A DNA stretch of 64,000 nt from Hybos culiciformis (GCA_964007475.1 OZ023273.1:39867525-39931524), one strand, 5' to 3'; numbered from the stretch's first letter, positions 11,551 through 24,335 are shown. Made by a program: numbers and translations. Notes: generated by a model from the letters alone, not told the origin.

Positions 11551-12393
11551 TAGTAGATTGTAACCATGGTAGGTTCACTTAGAACAAAATTAATTTCAGT
11601 TTTCTTAATGTGTTTCACCTTTCAACCACATGCGGCGCTCTTGTTTGTTTATGTTTTGTTTAATTGTCAACCCAGCCGGCTGAGCTTTTTTTCTTATTTA
11701 TTATTTTTTTGTGAAATAAAAGCGTTTGGACGTGAAGGTGATTTATTTTGAGAAAAAATTAATTTGAATTTTATTTAAAAAAATTATAAACTGGATTTTT
11801 GAAAAATAATTTTAATTTAAGTTAAATTTTGAACTTATTTTAGAAAACAGACTAAATTATTATAAAAGTAATAGAAGATATTATTTAATAATTATTGCAA
11901 TAAAATTAATAGAATTTTAAGTGGAAATGTTAGAACACAATGTGATATGAATTATATAATATATTTCAGAAAACATTTTATAAAAACTAAAAAAATTAAG
12001 AAAATAAAAAATTTGCTATAAAAATAAATTTATCTTTTATTCATAAACTTCTTTTTTTTCTGCAAATTTGAATTTTAATAATTTTATTTAAAATATTAGA
12101 AATAAACTACCACCTACAAAAATTTTGTTTTTTTAGTTCACCTTCCCTCCACAAATCCACCAGGCGCTGTAGTAGATCTTTTGAGTGGGCCATCTATTAC
12201 TATATCTTATCTATGATTGTAACACATTCTAAGAAAATTCATCGACTGATCGACTGGCCGATTTTTAGGAAAACAAAAAAAATAGCCGCGTATTTTTTTA
12301 TTGGTTCTTTTTTGTTTTTTTGTTTTTTTTTTGTTTTTAGCTAAAATAATAAAAGTTTGTAGTTCTAAGCCTAGGTGAGAACATGCACATTAA
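11551..12393 (+). mobile_element. Hairpin/TTAA-family element 'b' (variant interior)
   Basis: It starts with the tip TAGTAGATTGTAAC and, after a 650-bp insertion, resumes with ACACATTCTAAGAAAATT. It then carries CGACTGATCGACTGGCCG and TAGCCGCGTATTTTTTTATT, and ends at CATGCACATTAA. The same interior occurs inverted in member 'c' at 18434-18914, so the two form a subfamily without the long palindrome. Confidence 0.6.
11565..12215. mobile_element. Insertion with 8-bp duplication ATTGTAAC
   Basis: ATTGTAAC occurs at 11557-11564 and 12216-12223, exactly bracketing this segment. Ends are CATGGTAGGTTC and, inverted, CATAGATAAGAT, a weak terminal repeat. The 8-bp duplication suggests a hAT-type element. 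The short plus-strand open frame at 11566-11751 shows no recognisable domain. Confidence 0.6.
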
Positions 12394-13030
12394 AATATAT
12401 TTTAAAATATATTTTATACTTAACGGACTAAAGAAAATATGTGTGCTTCTGCTTGTACATGTGCGCGCGTTGAATACATTGCACTATCAAATACTTAGAA
12501 TACAACGTAGTTAAAAACTGTCTAAAATTCTGCATAGTCGTAGTCCGTATGTGAATTTTTTTTTTTTTTGATAATCATAATCGAGTACATAAATCAATAT
12601 ACTTACTGTTTCATATTAATAATAGATGTGTTGAACTAAAATTAATTAAAAATTTCATTATATTACATTTCAAAAGATATTTCATTAGGTTCGTCGTACC
12701 ATTAATATAATTAAAAAATTTGATTTTGTCACAAATAAAATTTTTTTATCTTAGTTTTTCCTCTCTCAGTGTAATAAACATTGTATATTGATGCAACTTA
12801 TTGTATGTTATTGTACGTTATCTTAGGCATTTTTATGTATAAATATTTTTGACCAATATACTTAAATGGAAATAATATGTTGAATTTCTTGATTATGCTA
12901 CATTTAAACAGTATTAATGTTAAACTATAACATTTTATGGGACGACATATAATGTTTTTGAGGTCAAAAACATATTTTATACGTAAATGTTGTTTGGATA
13001 AAATATTATTAGAACAGGATATTGGACAAT
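12394..13030. other. AT-rich spacer, no gene seen
   Basis: Nothing recognised apart from homopolymer runs. Confidence 0.5.
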
Positions 13031-13444
13031 ATATCGTCCCCTGAGATCAGAACTATTCTAAGTCCAAAATTTAAAATTTTACAGGAGAGCCATTTTAAGA
13101 TTAAGAACTGTTTATTTGTTTAAGAAAGTGATGTATGCCAAAAAGTTTATTCTACAATTATATCCTTTTTCAATCATTTTGAGAGGGAAAATGGATGAAA
13201 TACCCTGCTTTCAGAACTAATTAAATTTCAAATAAGTGGACATACAATGGTTTTGCCGGTAAAAACAAAAATATTTTGGGCATAGGATTAGTTTGTACTT
13301 ACCTATGTTTTGAACACGAAAAACAATTTAAACAAACACGTGTTTTTCCACACAGATCAGAAACCGTACTGACTAGCTAATAAGTAAATAAAACAGTTTT
13401 TAAAAAAAATGGACTTAGAATAGTTCTGATCTCAGGGGACGATA
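13031..13444. mobile_element. MITE with ~36-bp near-perfect TIRs
   Basis: ATATCGTCCCCTGAGATCAG and the following CTATTCTAAGTCCA (13031-13066) recur inverted at 13409-13444. The flanks are TA-rich, so a TA duplication is possible but not provable. No coding capacity; total 414 bp. Confidence 0.8.
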
Positions 13445-16400
13445 TGTATGTATAAATTTAGTAATAAAAATATATACAAAAATGACTTTAACAGCGTATT
13501 ATAAAGTATATAGTTTACTTTTTGTATCATTGTATTATACATATTGTTATGTTATTATGATGTCTGCATTTTTGTTTGATAAATGATAATATTATCTTAC
13601 AATTTAGATATTATGAACTGGTATGCGTTCAATGTACATCTAAAATTCTAAACAATGTTTGCTTTAGGGGTTTATCATCATGTGAAAATAAAAGGACGTT
13701 AATTATAAGTCACAAAATAATTTCGACCCAATAACATACTGTTATTTATCTATTTATTTTAAATGTTATGTGAAGTTTTAACTTACTGAAAATATCATTT
13801 TACGTTTATTATGGGTAAATTTAATTAAAATTCGAATTAAAGGTATGTTCCAAATGTACATCGATTTATATCGATTTTTTAAAAATAATATTAAATATTA
13901 TTGTGAATTCAGTAATGGTGTTGGTTTAATTTCAATTTTAGAACTTTCAATTGTAGAACTTAACAATTAGTAAAATTTGAAGGTAATCATTTTCAAAATC
14001 ATATCAGGCCTTAAATTAAAGATATGAAATAAATTATAACTGAAATATTTCGTCGTTAGATGGATTAAAATATTCTCTGAACCGTATCGATTTCTTTCAA
14101 TAAAGAAACACAACTTTTTGGCATCGAAATATTCAGATTTTTACAAGATAGAAAGTTCTTTACGAAAAGTATTCGAAAAATAAATGAACATTTATTTAAA
14201 AAAAAAAAAATTAATATTCATCATGTTTCTACTATTCTATAATAATAAATATACATACAAGGGTGTCACCAATAGCATAAGCGTCAAATTGATTAACAAT
14301 TATATCTGTTGCTTGACACAAAATTGACGGTATTTGGCAGATTCTTGGGTTTCTATTTTATTTCTTAGGTTTATTATATGATATTATCAACTTCTATAAA
14401 AATATGTTTTTTTTGGATAATAATACCAAAGTGTAACATAAAAATATATAAAATATAAACGAAATTTATATGTCATTTGCGGATAAAAATATCAATTACG
14501 TCGTTCAATTAATCCTAATAATATTAACTTTTAATCCTATGACTGAAATTCTTAAGTAAATACCGACCAACATGTTAAAACCATATATTGACATAAATGA
14601 TTAGTTAATTCAAAATAATATAAAATTAATATGAAGTCCTAATATGAAGTGCGTCCTAAATTGGACTAATTCGTAATTCACTTGAAATCTTTTCCAATCA
14701 GTTTATTTTAATGCGTTACTTATGACAGCAAAAAAAAAAGTATTTCCATGTAAAATCTCAACTTTTTATAGTCATCAATTTGTTTCATTTTTAAATCAAA
14801 ACAAAAAATCCTAAACAATCACTTCCAAATATTTCACATAAATCTTTTCAAAAATTATACTTAAAAACCAATAAAATCAAAATAAAAAAATAAATGTTCT
14901 ATTAAACAAAAAACAAAATAAATTTCACTTTAACACCCCGTTCAAATAAGATTTACGTATATTTCGTTTTTATGAAATATTTCTTTTTTTTGCAAATTTT
15001 CAAGCTAAGCGTATAAAATAAAAGATCCTTTGGGGTTTGAAAAAAGTAATTTGTTCAACGATTACGAAAAAAGGAAAATCATTTTTTTAAATATCTACAC
15101 TGGAAAACACATATTGTTTTTGTTTTTTTTTTTTGTTTTCCTTTGCTGTATAAAAACAAAAAAAGGGGTAAAATGCAAACAAATTGTTCCTAATTTACAT
15201 ATATGTATGAAACTTTTCAAAAGAAAAGTTATTGACAGTATATCAAGTATATCTGTATAGCTTTTCATATTTTTTTTTATTCATAATATTATCGTATAAT
15301 TAACTAAGATTTTATAGATTCGGATTTCATTATTTTCTTCTGTTTCTTTTTTAAGCCTGTTTTCCATCTAAAATGAACAAAAGCGACTGCATGTTTTCAT
15401 TTTTTGACTCTTCGTCTGTCGGTCTGTCGGTTGCGCAATTAATTGTGATTATAACTATTGAACTATATGACCGTTTTCGATCGTTTTAATGCCAAAATAA
15501 GCTGAATTTCGTTCAGCCAAGCCACAACGTGAGATTCTATGAGTCCGGCAACGGAGTTATAAGCTGTTAGCTGGCAAGAGGTCCAAATTATTTTCATATA
15601 CAATTTTAATTATTTTTAATTTTTTTTTAATTTTTGAATGGATTCTGATGAAAATTAGAATTGATGTCAATAAAAAAAAAACTGAAAAATTCGAAAAACC
15701 TCAATTGGTCCAACTTTATGCGGCAGAATTAGATTTCTTTGAAAATTAATTCATGAAAGAACTTAAAAAAAAAGTTTAACTCCCGATTGTGCCCAAGCAA
15801 ACGAAACTGATTCTGAAAGTGATATATACGAACATACGAACACAGAGCGGCGAGAAAAAAAAAAATAAAAAATCTGGAAAATATTTTATATTGGAATGTT
15901 GAAAACGGGCTCCATGCTTCATATATGGAGTACTCTTCTATTTTTTTTTTCATTCTCTTCTCGAATGGCTCTAAAAATAATTATATAAATTAAATTTTAA
16001 TTTTGTTCGTCAATTTGTTCCTAACGTACGTGAATTATGTACTTAAGTTGTAGAATTATGTTAAAATGGATTTAATAATATTTTCAGTATATATGAAAAA
16101 ATTGTTTTGAAAACTTACGAAGCATTTTTAAAAATTATTTAAATTGTGTATGTACTTGTACATACACTAAGTTTTGTTTTTTTTCGTGATTTCATAAGTT
16201 AAATATTTTTTATAAGAATTTTTTTCATTTTTCTTTCTAAATGATGATGGTACTTCAGATAACAAGTAATTTAATTAATTGATGCTTGAAAAACATTTTG
16301 AGTCAACATTTTTGTTAAATCATTAGACTAATGAGTTAATTACATTTCAATTCTATATATATCTAGGTCTGTTTTCTATTATGTTATAATTAGAAAATGA

Positions 16401-17057
16401 AAACAAAAATTATTTTCATCCTGGAAAACCATAAAATCTGAAATTATTTTGAACAAAAAACCAACAGAACAATTTTATTTAAAAAAATCCTTTATTAATA
16501 GTGTATTGAACAAAATAATATATGTATATTACATACTTCAATTTTTGTGCTTTATAATATTCAAAGACTTTTGATATCTTTAAGGCTCTGAATTAAAAAT
16601 TTTATTAATTTATTTTCCGGTAATTATATTATGCGGATTGTGAAATAAACAATGATTATTTTGCTCTTTATACGATATACATTTCATAAATTGAAAATAA
16701 ATAAATGCCTCAAACTTTCGTTCTGTAGCTTGTTCTTTTAAATTTAAGTTCTAAAACATTTTTTTAAAATAAAGGTAAACACTTCAGCAAAACAATATTC
16801 ATTTAGACTAAAATTAAATAAATTTAAATAAATTGAATTGTCAGATATATAATGACAATTATGTGCTTATAAAGTATCTAATGCCTTCGTCACAACTAAT
16901 TTGTAAATCTGTTCGATCTAAATGTACACTGTTTTTAAATATTAGAATGTAAATTTAACCGCACGGAGTAAATTTACACTTTGTGGTTTAATTTACACTT
17001 TTTGGAGAGTAATTTTAAATATGCAGAGTGTATAAGTTAAAGCAGTGACTACAATAT
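13445..17057. other. Long AT-rich spacer, no gene seen
   Basis: No supported gene. A less AT-rich patch at about 15405-15590 (with CTGTCGGT directly repeated and 'GCCAAAATAAGCTGAATTTC') looks like an old repeat fragment but lacks ends. TTTACACT-type words recur at 16920-17010. Short open frames at 15030-15260 and 15729-15953 are low-complexity, rich in F, K and L. Confidence 0.5.
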
Positions 17058-17065
17058 ACTATACT

Positions 17066-18003
17066 TACGGTGACCATTTTTCAATTATAAAAATAAGGGA
17101 CAGAAATAAATCAGTTTCCAAATTTTAAACAAAACAGTATATTAGTTCTTATTCGAACTAAAATATAATAATATTGAATTTAAATTCATATTCAAATTTA
17201 AATAAAGAACAATATGACTTAAAAAAAAAAAATACATCTAATTTTTTTATAGATAGAGTTTAGGATCTAGAAAAGAAATATTTTTGATTTAAAATATACA
17301 AAAAAAAAATTTATTTAAAATATAAACCATTGATATTTTTGAGTAGAGTGAATTTTTTTGAGAATTTCTTTTTCATCTTTCAAGAAATTATAAAAGTTCA
17401 AGCATTTCATTTCAAAATTGCACTTGCATATTAATAATGATCTAACGGTATCAACTTTCATTTGAGAGTTTTCAGATGTCCATAAATTGTTCATAATTGA
17501 GAACACACGCTCTGCAGGTGGATTTGAGCCTGGTAAGCAGAAACAAAATTCCACAAATTTCAAGACATTTTTATAATTCATTTATTTACCTTTTCTTCAG
17601 TTGCAAAATTTGAGATGCAATTTTTGGAATTTTTTCAAATATAAAAATTAAACTACTGTCAACTTTTGACCAACACGGTACAGTTAGTTCCCAATAAAAT
17701 CCATTCAACAAAAATTATATTTTCGAATTCTTTTGTCCATTGGCTTAAATATTGTACACAAGTGTCATAAAAATGAAAGAAATTGGCGTTGTTGTCCAAA
17801 TGAATTATTTACACGCACTGTTAAAAATTTGTTATTTCAGAGCTATTAAAAATTTGAACGTGTGTGACAGAAATATGGGGCTTTAAGGGAACTAATGCGA
17901 AAATAAGGGACATAACGCGTCCCTTTTAAAATATCTCAATTCAAGGGATGAGACATCCAAACAAGGGACTGTCCCTTGAAAAAAAGGACGAATGGTCAGC
18001 GTA
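17066..18003. mobile_element. hAT element, 938 bp, internally deleted
   Basis: Ends TACGGTGACCATT and, inverted, TACGCTGACCATT (12 of 13), flanked by a perfect 8-bp duplication ACTATACT (17058-17065 and 18004-18011). AAGGGAC words lie inside both ends. It retains the degenerate C-terminal half of its transposase on the minus strand. Confidence 0.85.
17315..17581 (-). pseudogene. hAT transposase C-terminal (hATC) dimerisation remnant
   Basis: The 88-residue frame contains 'LPGSNPPAERVFSIMNN', then 'LWTSENSQMKVDTVRSLL', the signature of the hAT C-terminal dimerisation domain (family pattern: Pro-Gly..Ala..Glu-Arg-Val-Phe-Ser..Trp). This domain normally closes a transposase of 500 or more residues. 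Further upstream on the same strand (about 17690-17805) another frame reads 'HFYDTCVQYLSQWTKEF', typical of the region before hATC. That piece is in a different frame and is followed by stops, so the gene is frameshifted and truncated. The DDE catalytic residues and BED finger are not found. It lies within hAT ends with an intact target duplication, so the element presumably moved using a transposase supplied elsewhere. Confidence 0.75.
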
Positions 18004-18011
18004 ACTATACT

Positions 18012-18433
18012 GAACAGTGTTCCCCAATGTAAATAGAATCCTTATTATATTATTTGTTTTTAAGAACAATAAATTGATTTCAACCTATAAATGTAAATTT
18101 AATGATATTCATGGAAAGAAAGTTGTCAAAAAATGATGTTATTAAAATTAAATAAAAGAGTTTAAAAACCCTTTTTTTTTTTGTTTGGTAAAAAATATGG
18201 AAATATTTTTATTTTACTTTTTCAATTTTTTTATTTAAAAGGTTTTTTTTCACTATGTTTAACTTTTTTTCATCTGCAAAAAATATTTAAAATTTGGGAT
18301 AACAGAGAACCAAAAAAAATAAAAAAAAATTTTCTTTGGCCATGTATTATGTATTCTGTGAGTAAAAATTGTTTTTTCTATTAAATACATATGACTATAA
18401 ATGTACATATTTATGTACATTGTACAATAAATT
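18012..18433. other. AT-rich spacer, no gene seen
   Basis: No feature recognised; the short frame at 18181-18384 is F/K-rich low complexity. Confidence 0.5.
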
Positions 18434-18914
18434 TTAATGCGCAGGGCTTCGGTAAGTTGTATTTACATTCGCAAATTTAGCTCGGTAAATGGTCCATTAC
18501 ATGCATCAATACACATGCAATTATAGAGGAATGTAAATTGTATTTACATTTCCCTGTGATGTAAATTGTATTTACATTGCTCTATATTGTATTTACATTC
18601 TTCATTTTGAACTGCGTAATACTATAAACAAAAATAATATCACTCACACTCACAATATTTCAATACAGACAAATTCCAAAAAAAAAAAAAAAAAAAAATT
18701 GCAAATGTATACCTCTCACATGCATCATATCAATGTCAAACAAAGCTTAGTTTATAATGCTAAAAATCCATATTTTCCCTCTGAGCTAATCTATATTTTC
18801 CCTCTTAGCAAACAAAAAAAAAAAAAAAAGAACCAATAAAAAAATACGCGGCTATTTTTTTTTTTTTTTTAAAAGCGGCCAGTCGATCAGTCGATGAATT
18901 TTCTTAACATGTGT
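18434..18914 (-). mobile_element. Hairpin/TTAA-family element 'c' (inverted)
   Basis: At the left it has the TTAATGCGCAGGG end. Next comes an array of about four ATGTAAATTGTATTTACATT-type units (18460-18600). It then has AATATTTCAATACAGACAAA, shared with the minisatellite-bearing members near 43240. On the right it carries the TACGCGGCTATTT and GGCCAGTCGATCAGTCG interior of member 'b' and the tip CTTAACATGTGTT. The very tip is truncated. Confidence 0.55.
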
Positions 18915-19245
18915 TTTAAACCACACTTCAAAAATTGCACTTATTTTTATTCAAAAAAACAAAATGAATAAAAATAGAACAATGGTAACCCTGAAAATAT
19001 CTTTCTTGTCATTATAAAGTTTGCTGTCAATTGTCAAATGTCAAGTAAGAATTTTTTTTTCTTTTATCAACAAACGAGCAAAATGGCAGCAACAAGGAGA
19101 TTATTTATTGTAAATATAAATTATTTGTAATTATATAATTATTATTTGATTTTATTTTTAATTATAAAAAAAAATAATTATAAAATTATTATTATTTTTT
19201 TTAATAATTAAAAATAAAATTAAATAAAATTAAAGAGGACTATTA

Positions 19246-19728
19246 GTTCCTAAAATAATAAAAAAAAAAATTAGTAATTTTTCTAAAAAAAAATTATTCG
19301 ATTTTTTTTTTTGCAAAAAAGAAAATGAATAATTTTTTTTGGAAAAATAATTATTTTTTTTTTAATATTTTAGCAATTAGCTGATCTTAAATCATCCGGT
19401 TTGAAATCATTTTGAGAAATAAATTTACTTCCGTATTAATTAAATTTTATTTCCTTGCTTCATTTTGAACTTTTTTGTTTATTTTTTTCATTGTAAATGT
19501 ATTGTTTTCAACTCCCTCTGCCATGCACATTAAAGCAGTATACAATACATGTTAATCAAATTTGTTATACAGCTCGTTGTGTATACACACAAACACATAG
19601 ACACTCGTCAATATTATATCACTCGACCTTCGGTCTCGTGATATAAACATGACTCGTGTCTATGTGTTTGTGTGTATACAAAACTCGCAAGAATAACAAA
19701 TTTTCTTAACATGTATTGTAATCTACTA
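19246..19728 (-). mobile_element. Hairpin/TTAA-family element 'd' (inverted)
   Basis: On the minus strand it begins at 19728 with TAGTAGATTACAATACATG. It then has the full ~200-bp imperfect palindrome (centre at about 19620-19645) and the CATGCACATTAAAGCAG junction near 19530. Its interior matches element 'a', including GATTTCAAACCGGATGATTT, before the A/T-rich foldback at 19250-19395. The distal boundary is approximate. Confidence 0.6.
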
Positions 19729-19739
19729 TTGTTTATGTT

Positions 19740-20245
19740 TAAAAGCTTTATATAAAAAATTTTTAAAAGCTATAAAGCACTCTCGTTATAGCGATATATT
19801 CTAAACAAAACTAAAAGCTTGGGGGCTGATCTAATTTTGTTTAACTTTTTTCATTCGAATTTTTTGTTTAGAATAGTTTCTCTATTTATTCTTACTTAAT
19901 GATTTTCATTTAATTTAATTTTTAGATTTTTGAATTGAAAATACAGTTCATACGCCTATACGAAATTTGTAACAGCGCTAAAAAAATGTTAGCTCTAAAA
20001 ATTTAAAGTATTTACAAGTGTTTAAGGTCTGAACATTGTTGTAGTTAAAAGATCCAAATATGATGTAATCAGGTTCAGAGATAAGCTTTTCGCAAACTGG
20101 ATAAGCTCATATATTCTTCGGCGGACGGCATTAACGACACAAAATTTCAAAATTCTTTTATTTCTCAAACTATATTTATTGTATTTGTAACTTCAGCGTA
20201 TCTCTGTCATCCACAAAGTCTCGAAAGTTGGTTACTGAAACGTTG
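19740..20245. other. AT-rich spacer, no gene seen
   Basis: No coding or repeat feature recognised. Confidence 0.45.
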
Positions 20246-20253
20246 CTTTAAAT

Positions 20254-20640
20254 CAGGCCTGTCCAACACAAATCTGCTTAGGAACCAATCTGAAAATTAT
20301 CCTGATTTGTAGGAGCCACTATGAAAAAAAATGAAACCAAAAACTAGTGATTTAATTTGTATTTTATTATATATATGCTAAATGCATTATTAAAATCCAG
20401 TTTATTTTTAAAAATTTATATATATTCATTTTAAAGAGAAGTTTATTTCACAATTTTTAATTCTTCAAAATCCACTTCAAATTTTGTGGTTGAAATTCTC
20501 AATTGATTTTCGAGGTTAAAATCTATCATACTTAGATGATCAAAACTTCACGACCGTGTTAATCCAAATTTATGTTGGGAGCCACGAAATAAATCTAAAG
20601 AGCCACATGTGGCTCAAGAGCCACATGTTGGACAGGCTTG
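20254..20640. mobile_element. hAT MITE, 387 bp
   Basis: Ends CAGGCCTGTCCAACA and, inverted, CAAGCCTGTCCAACA, with a perfect 8-bp duplication CTTTAAAT (20246-20253 and 20641-20648). Inside the right end is the palindromic GAGCCACATGTGGCTC common in hAT MITEs. No open frame. Confidence 0.9.
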
Positions 20641-20648
20641 CTTTAAAT

Positions 20649-22370
20649 CAGCGAAGCCCAAATTAGAACTAATTTAGAGCATATAGAAAATACTAAGGTT
20701 TTTTTCATATCACACCAACCCAATTTTTATTTAAAAAACATTCACTGTAAAAAAATTATTTCTAAAGACATAATTAAGAAAACTAAATTGTGTGTTGTAT
20801 GTTTTTTGAATAAAATTACGTTTTATTTTTCAGTTTTAATTCAATCCTAAAAAATTTCAAAAATGCTTCTTAAGCTGATATATTACGATTCACATCAACT
20901 GACAAATTTTTTTTAAAAGCTTTCCTTTTCTATTTAAAACAAAAGATTTTTCTGTCAGATTTTTGTTTTCCTTAATACAGAAATTTGTATGAGCCAGAAA
21001 GGGAAAGAGATATAAAATTAAGGAGAAATGATTGAAGAAAAAAGCTTGATTTAAAAATTTATTCAAATTTGACCCTTTCATAAAAACTCAACGGTCAATT
21101 GATTTAAATCGTACTCTAATAATATTTTATATAAAAAGTGATTCCTGCGGGATTTTAAAAAATTAAAATAAAATTGTATAAAAGACCTTCCAGTCTAAAA
21201 GAGTAAGAAATATAAATTTTATATTTTTAACAGTGTATTTAAAAAGACTAGAAATAAAAAGGAAAAAAAAAATTTTTTTTTTTTTTTGTGAATCAAAGTG
21301 AGCATACGAAATAATGAAATGAGTATACGATTTTATATGCGAGTATACGATTTTTTTTTTTCATTGAAAATGATTACACATTTTTTTATTCCTATGCATT
21401 TGAGTATAAAAAAAAAAAATTTTGCTCGCGAGCATAGGCTTGGGCATCAGTGCTTTAAATTATTAAATTTAACTCATATTTATTATCAAGCGCTACGGAA
21501 AATTTTAAAAATTTTTCACGCAACAGAAAATAAAATAGTAATAATTTTTATTCTCTTCTTCTTTTCTTCATTAAAAAAATATCAATACATAGTGATAATG
21601 TTATCTTTGTTTACTGTGTCATTAGACACTTGACATAATGAAAATTTAATAGATTGTTCTTGATTGGAATGATATCGTATGTATTTAAATAAAATTTTCA
21701 ATATCTATTTTAATTATTATAAAAATCTGGACGAAAAAAATTAATAGAATCGTCTTATTTAATGTTTATGAATAAAAAAAAAATTGTGGATATATTAAAT
21801 AAGATCCATTAGGAAGGTTTAAAAACAAAATTTTAGATTGAAAAGTAGCACATAATATGCATGCTTTTAGTTGTAAATATTGTTACTTAATGTGCCGTTT
21901 AAATGAAAACTGCTCCCGTATAATGCAAACATTTTAAGTTTTAATGCTTAAAATTTTATGAAATTCTAGCTGTCAAATGCATATTTGACAGCAAATTTAA
22001 AGCAGACGTTTTAAAGCAATTAAGCGAAATTTTTCTGAGTTGACCTGCCTTGAAATTAAGTGTTGTCAATTTTCTATTTGTAAAACTATTCTATAAGTCG
22101 GCAGACTAGAACATTTTTAATATTATACAAGAGTTGAACATTTTACAAAGATATTACCTAAATTTTTCGTGTAATAAATAAAATGATGGAAATTCTTTTG
22201 AAATAGTCTTCACCACTTAGATATTTCAAATGAAAAAAAATCAATAAATAATATTACGCATAAAAAATGAAAACAACACAACACAACTCAGGTATTTGGA
22301 CTCATAAAATTCGAAAAATTGGTTTAATTTAAAAATATGATTATTCACTAGGTACAAAATAAATATAATT
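20649..22370. other. AT-rich spacer, no gene seen
   Basis: Contains near-repeats of GAGTATACGATTTT at about 21318-21355 and low-complexity frames (20890-21081, 21298-21633) without recognisable domains. No RNA or element ends seen. Confidence 0.45.
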
Positions 22371-22524
22371 TCATAAAAAACAATTCTTTGATGGAAGAGG
22401 AGTATAAAACAATTTTTATCCAAAATAAAATCAAATCATTGTCGAAGTGAAAAAGTCGTGTTCTCTGTTAAAAAACACACGAAGCAGTCATAGAACTGCC
22501 TACAGAAGTTTATACTTAAGATTT

Positions 22525-22648
22525 AAACTATGAAATAACAGTGGCTACAAATAATGGACTGCTTTTGGACTGATGGACTGATTTTTATTTTAATTTACAT
22601 TTTGTACTGAGCAGCCCATCATTTGTAGCCACTGTTATTCATAGTTTT
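22525..22648. mobile_element. Short hairpin MITE-like sequence
   Basis: AACTATGAAATAACAGTGGC with CTACAAATAATGG at the left is inverted at the right as CCATCATTTGTAGCCACTG and TTATTCATAGTT. It gives a near-complete ~30-bp stem around a ~60-nt loop. Its mirror copy lies in the other palindrome arm at about 26905-27030. Confidence 0.6.
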
Positions 22649-23881
22649 TAAATTTTTTTCATAATAATTAGTTTTTTTGAGATATTTAAACAAACCAAAA
22701 TGTTTTTATCAGCCACTAATTTATTATTTTTTATACATATTCTATTTTTGAAGCAAAACACAGAGCTAAGTAAAATTGTAGCAAATTTGGTACAGATCTT
22801 GGTGGTAGTAGCAAATAATCGAATGCAAATTAGGCGCTCTTTGATTTTTTATTTTAATTTATATAAATGGAAAAAACTTTTAATTAATAAATAGTGTTTT
22901 ATAATTTTATAATACATATTATAAAATTAAAATGTAGCTAAAAACTTATTTGAGAACTTAGTTGTAAACTGTATAATTTCATATATGAATTAATGCAATT
23001 GAATATTGCTATAAAATGGATGTAAAAAATATTGGAAACGTTGACAGATGCATAAATTTAAGTATCGAGATGCTATTTCTTTTTAAAAATTTAATTGTGA
23101 AAAAAAAAACTATCCTATTCAGAAATCAGTTTTTTAATAGCGATTTGAATGAACTATTTTTCAATATTGTCTTATTTTCACAATAGAATTAACATAATCT
23201 TGTGATCATTCATAAAAAATTTAGACACCGGATAATAGGTATATCACTAAAGTCCCAACTAATTTTCAAACATGTTTTACCACTTACTATGACAAGACAG
23301 TTATATGTATATATGTATTTAAACAAGCATTTGTTAATCCTGTTGTAGTTAATAAGATAATAAACGCTAAAAAAAAGTACGAATTTCCCGGGAGAAAAAT
23401 AAGTAAGAAAAGTGATCACATTTCATTTCATGTTTCATGTTTTTGTTTTATTTTTTTTACAGAGATCATGTAACCACTAAAGTTATAAACATTATATCCT
23501 ATAAAACAAATTTATAATATTGGACGCACTAAACTCGTTACAAATAATTTTATTAAAGCCTTGAGAAACAACATAGGTATATTTTGGCATTGATAGTATA
23601 GATATCGATCAAGTAATTTATCATTATAGGTTTTCCCGGCTCAAAATATGCAAAAAAAAAAATTTTCAAAATAGGTAGCTCTGGTGAAATAAAGATTACC
23701 AGACCAAAAATTTTGGGTAGGAATTCATAATTATCGTACACTTTTTTAATTTCAAATATATGTATATATAGGGCCCAATATTACAAGCAAAAAAATTACA
23801 TATTCTACCAATAAAAAAATTATGTTCAAAAAAATTAAAAATTATTATGTTCAAAAAAAAAAAAAAAAAAATGTATTCATT

Positions 23882-23948
23882 GGGGGGATTCGAACCTGAC
23901 ACCTTCACTCTTATACTCCGATGTTCTAGCCACCAAGCCATATAGCCC
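23882..23948 (-). repeat. tRNA-like sequence (left arm)
   Basis: On the minus strand it starts GGGCTATATGGCTTGGTGGC and ends AGGTTCGAATCCCC. It therefore has a good A box (TGGCTTGGTGG) and B box (GGTTCGAATCC) about 45 nt apart. The acceptor and T stems do not pair, so this is a tRNA-derived repeat, not a tRNA gene. It lies in the left palindrome arm; its mirror is at 25608-25674. Confidence 0.6.
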
Positions 23949-24335
23949 ATATGAATTTGGATTTCTAAAATATAATAAAAAAATTCTAATAAACCATTCA
24001 TTTTTTTTTTTTTTTTATTTATTTGGAACAAGAAAAACTATTAATTTTCTCCATCTGTCAGTTCCAATAAATTTTAGGGTCGGGGGGAGTAAGGGGACCC
24101 CCGCTCGCCTTCGTCTTTTAGGTCATACCAGTACCCACTAACAAAAAAACAATTTTTGTCTTATTACTTGTAGAAATCATTTTATTATGTAAAAAAAAAT
24201 TCAAATATTAAAAAAAAAACAAATCATAATTGGGTTCGAACCTGGCACCTTCAGACTTTTTTTTTTCAAAAATTAAATATTCTAAAATAATTATAATTTC
24301 TTGATATATTTAGAAAAATAATAATTCCATACAAT

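Larger units (their letters stand above)
22470..24335 (+). repeat. Left arm of a ~4.6-kb palindrome
   Basis: From AAAAACACACGAAGCAGTC at 22470 to ATTCCATACAAT at 24335, this arm is repeated in inverse at 25216-27085 with very few differences. For example, the 64-codon frame at 22700-22894 is identical to the minus-strand frame at 26660-26854. The open frames in the arm are AT-rich by-products, not genes. It contains a short hairpin MITE and tRNA-like sequences. Confidence 0.9.
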
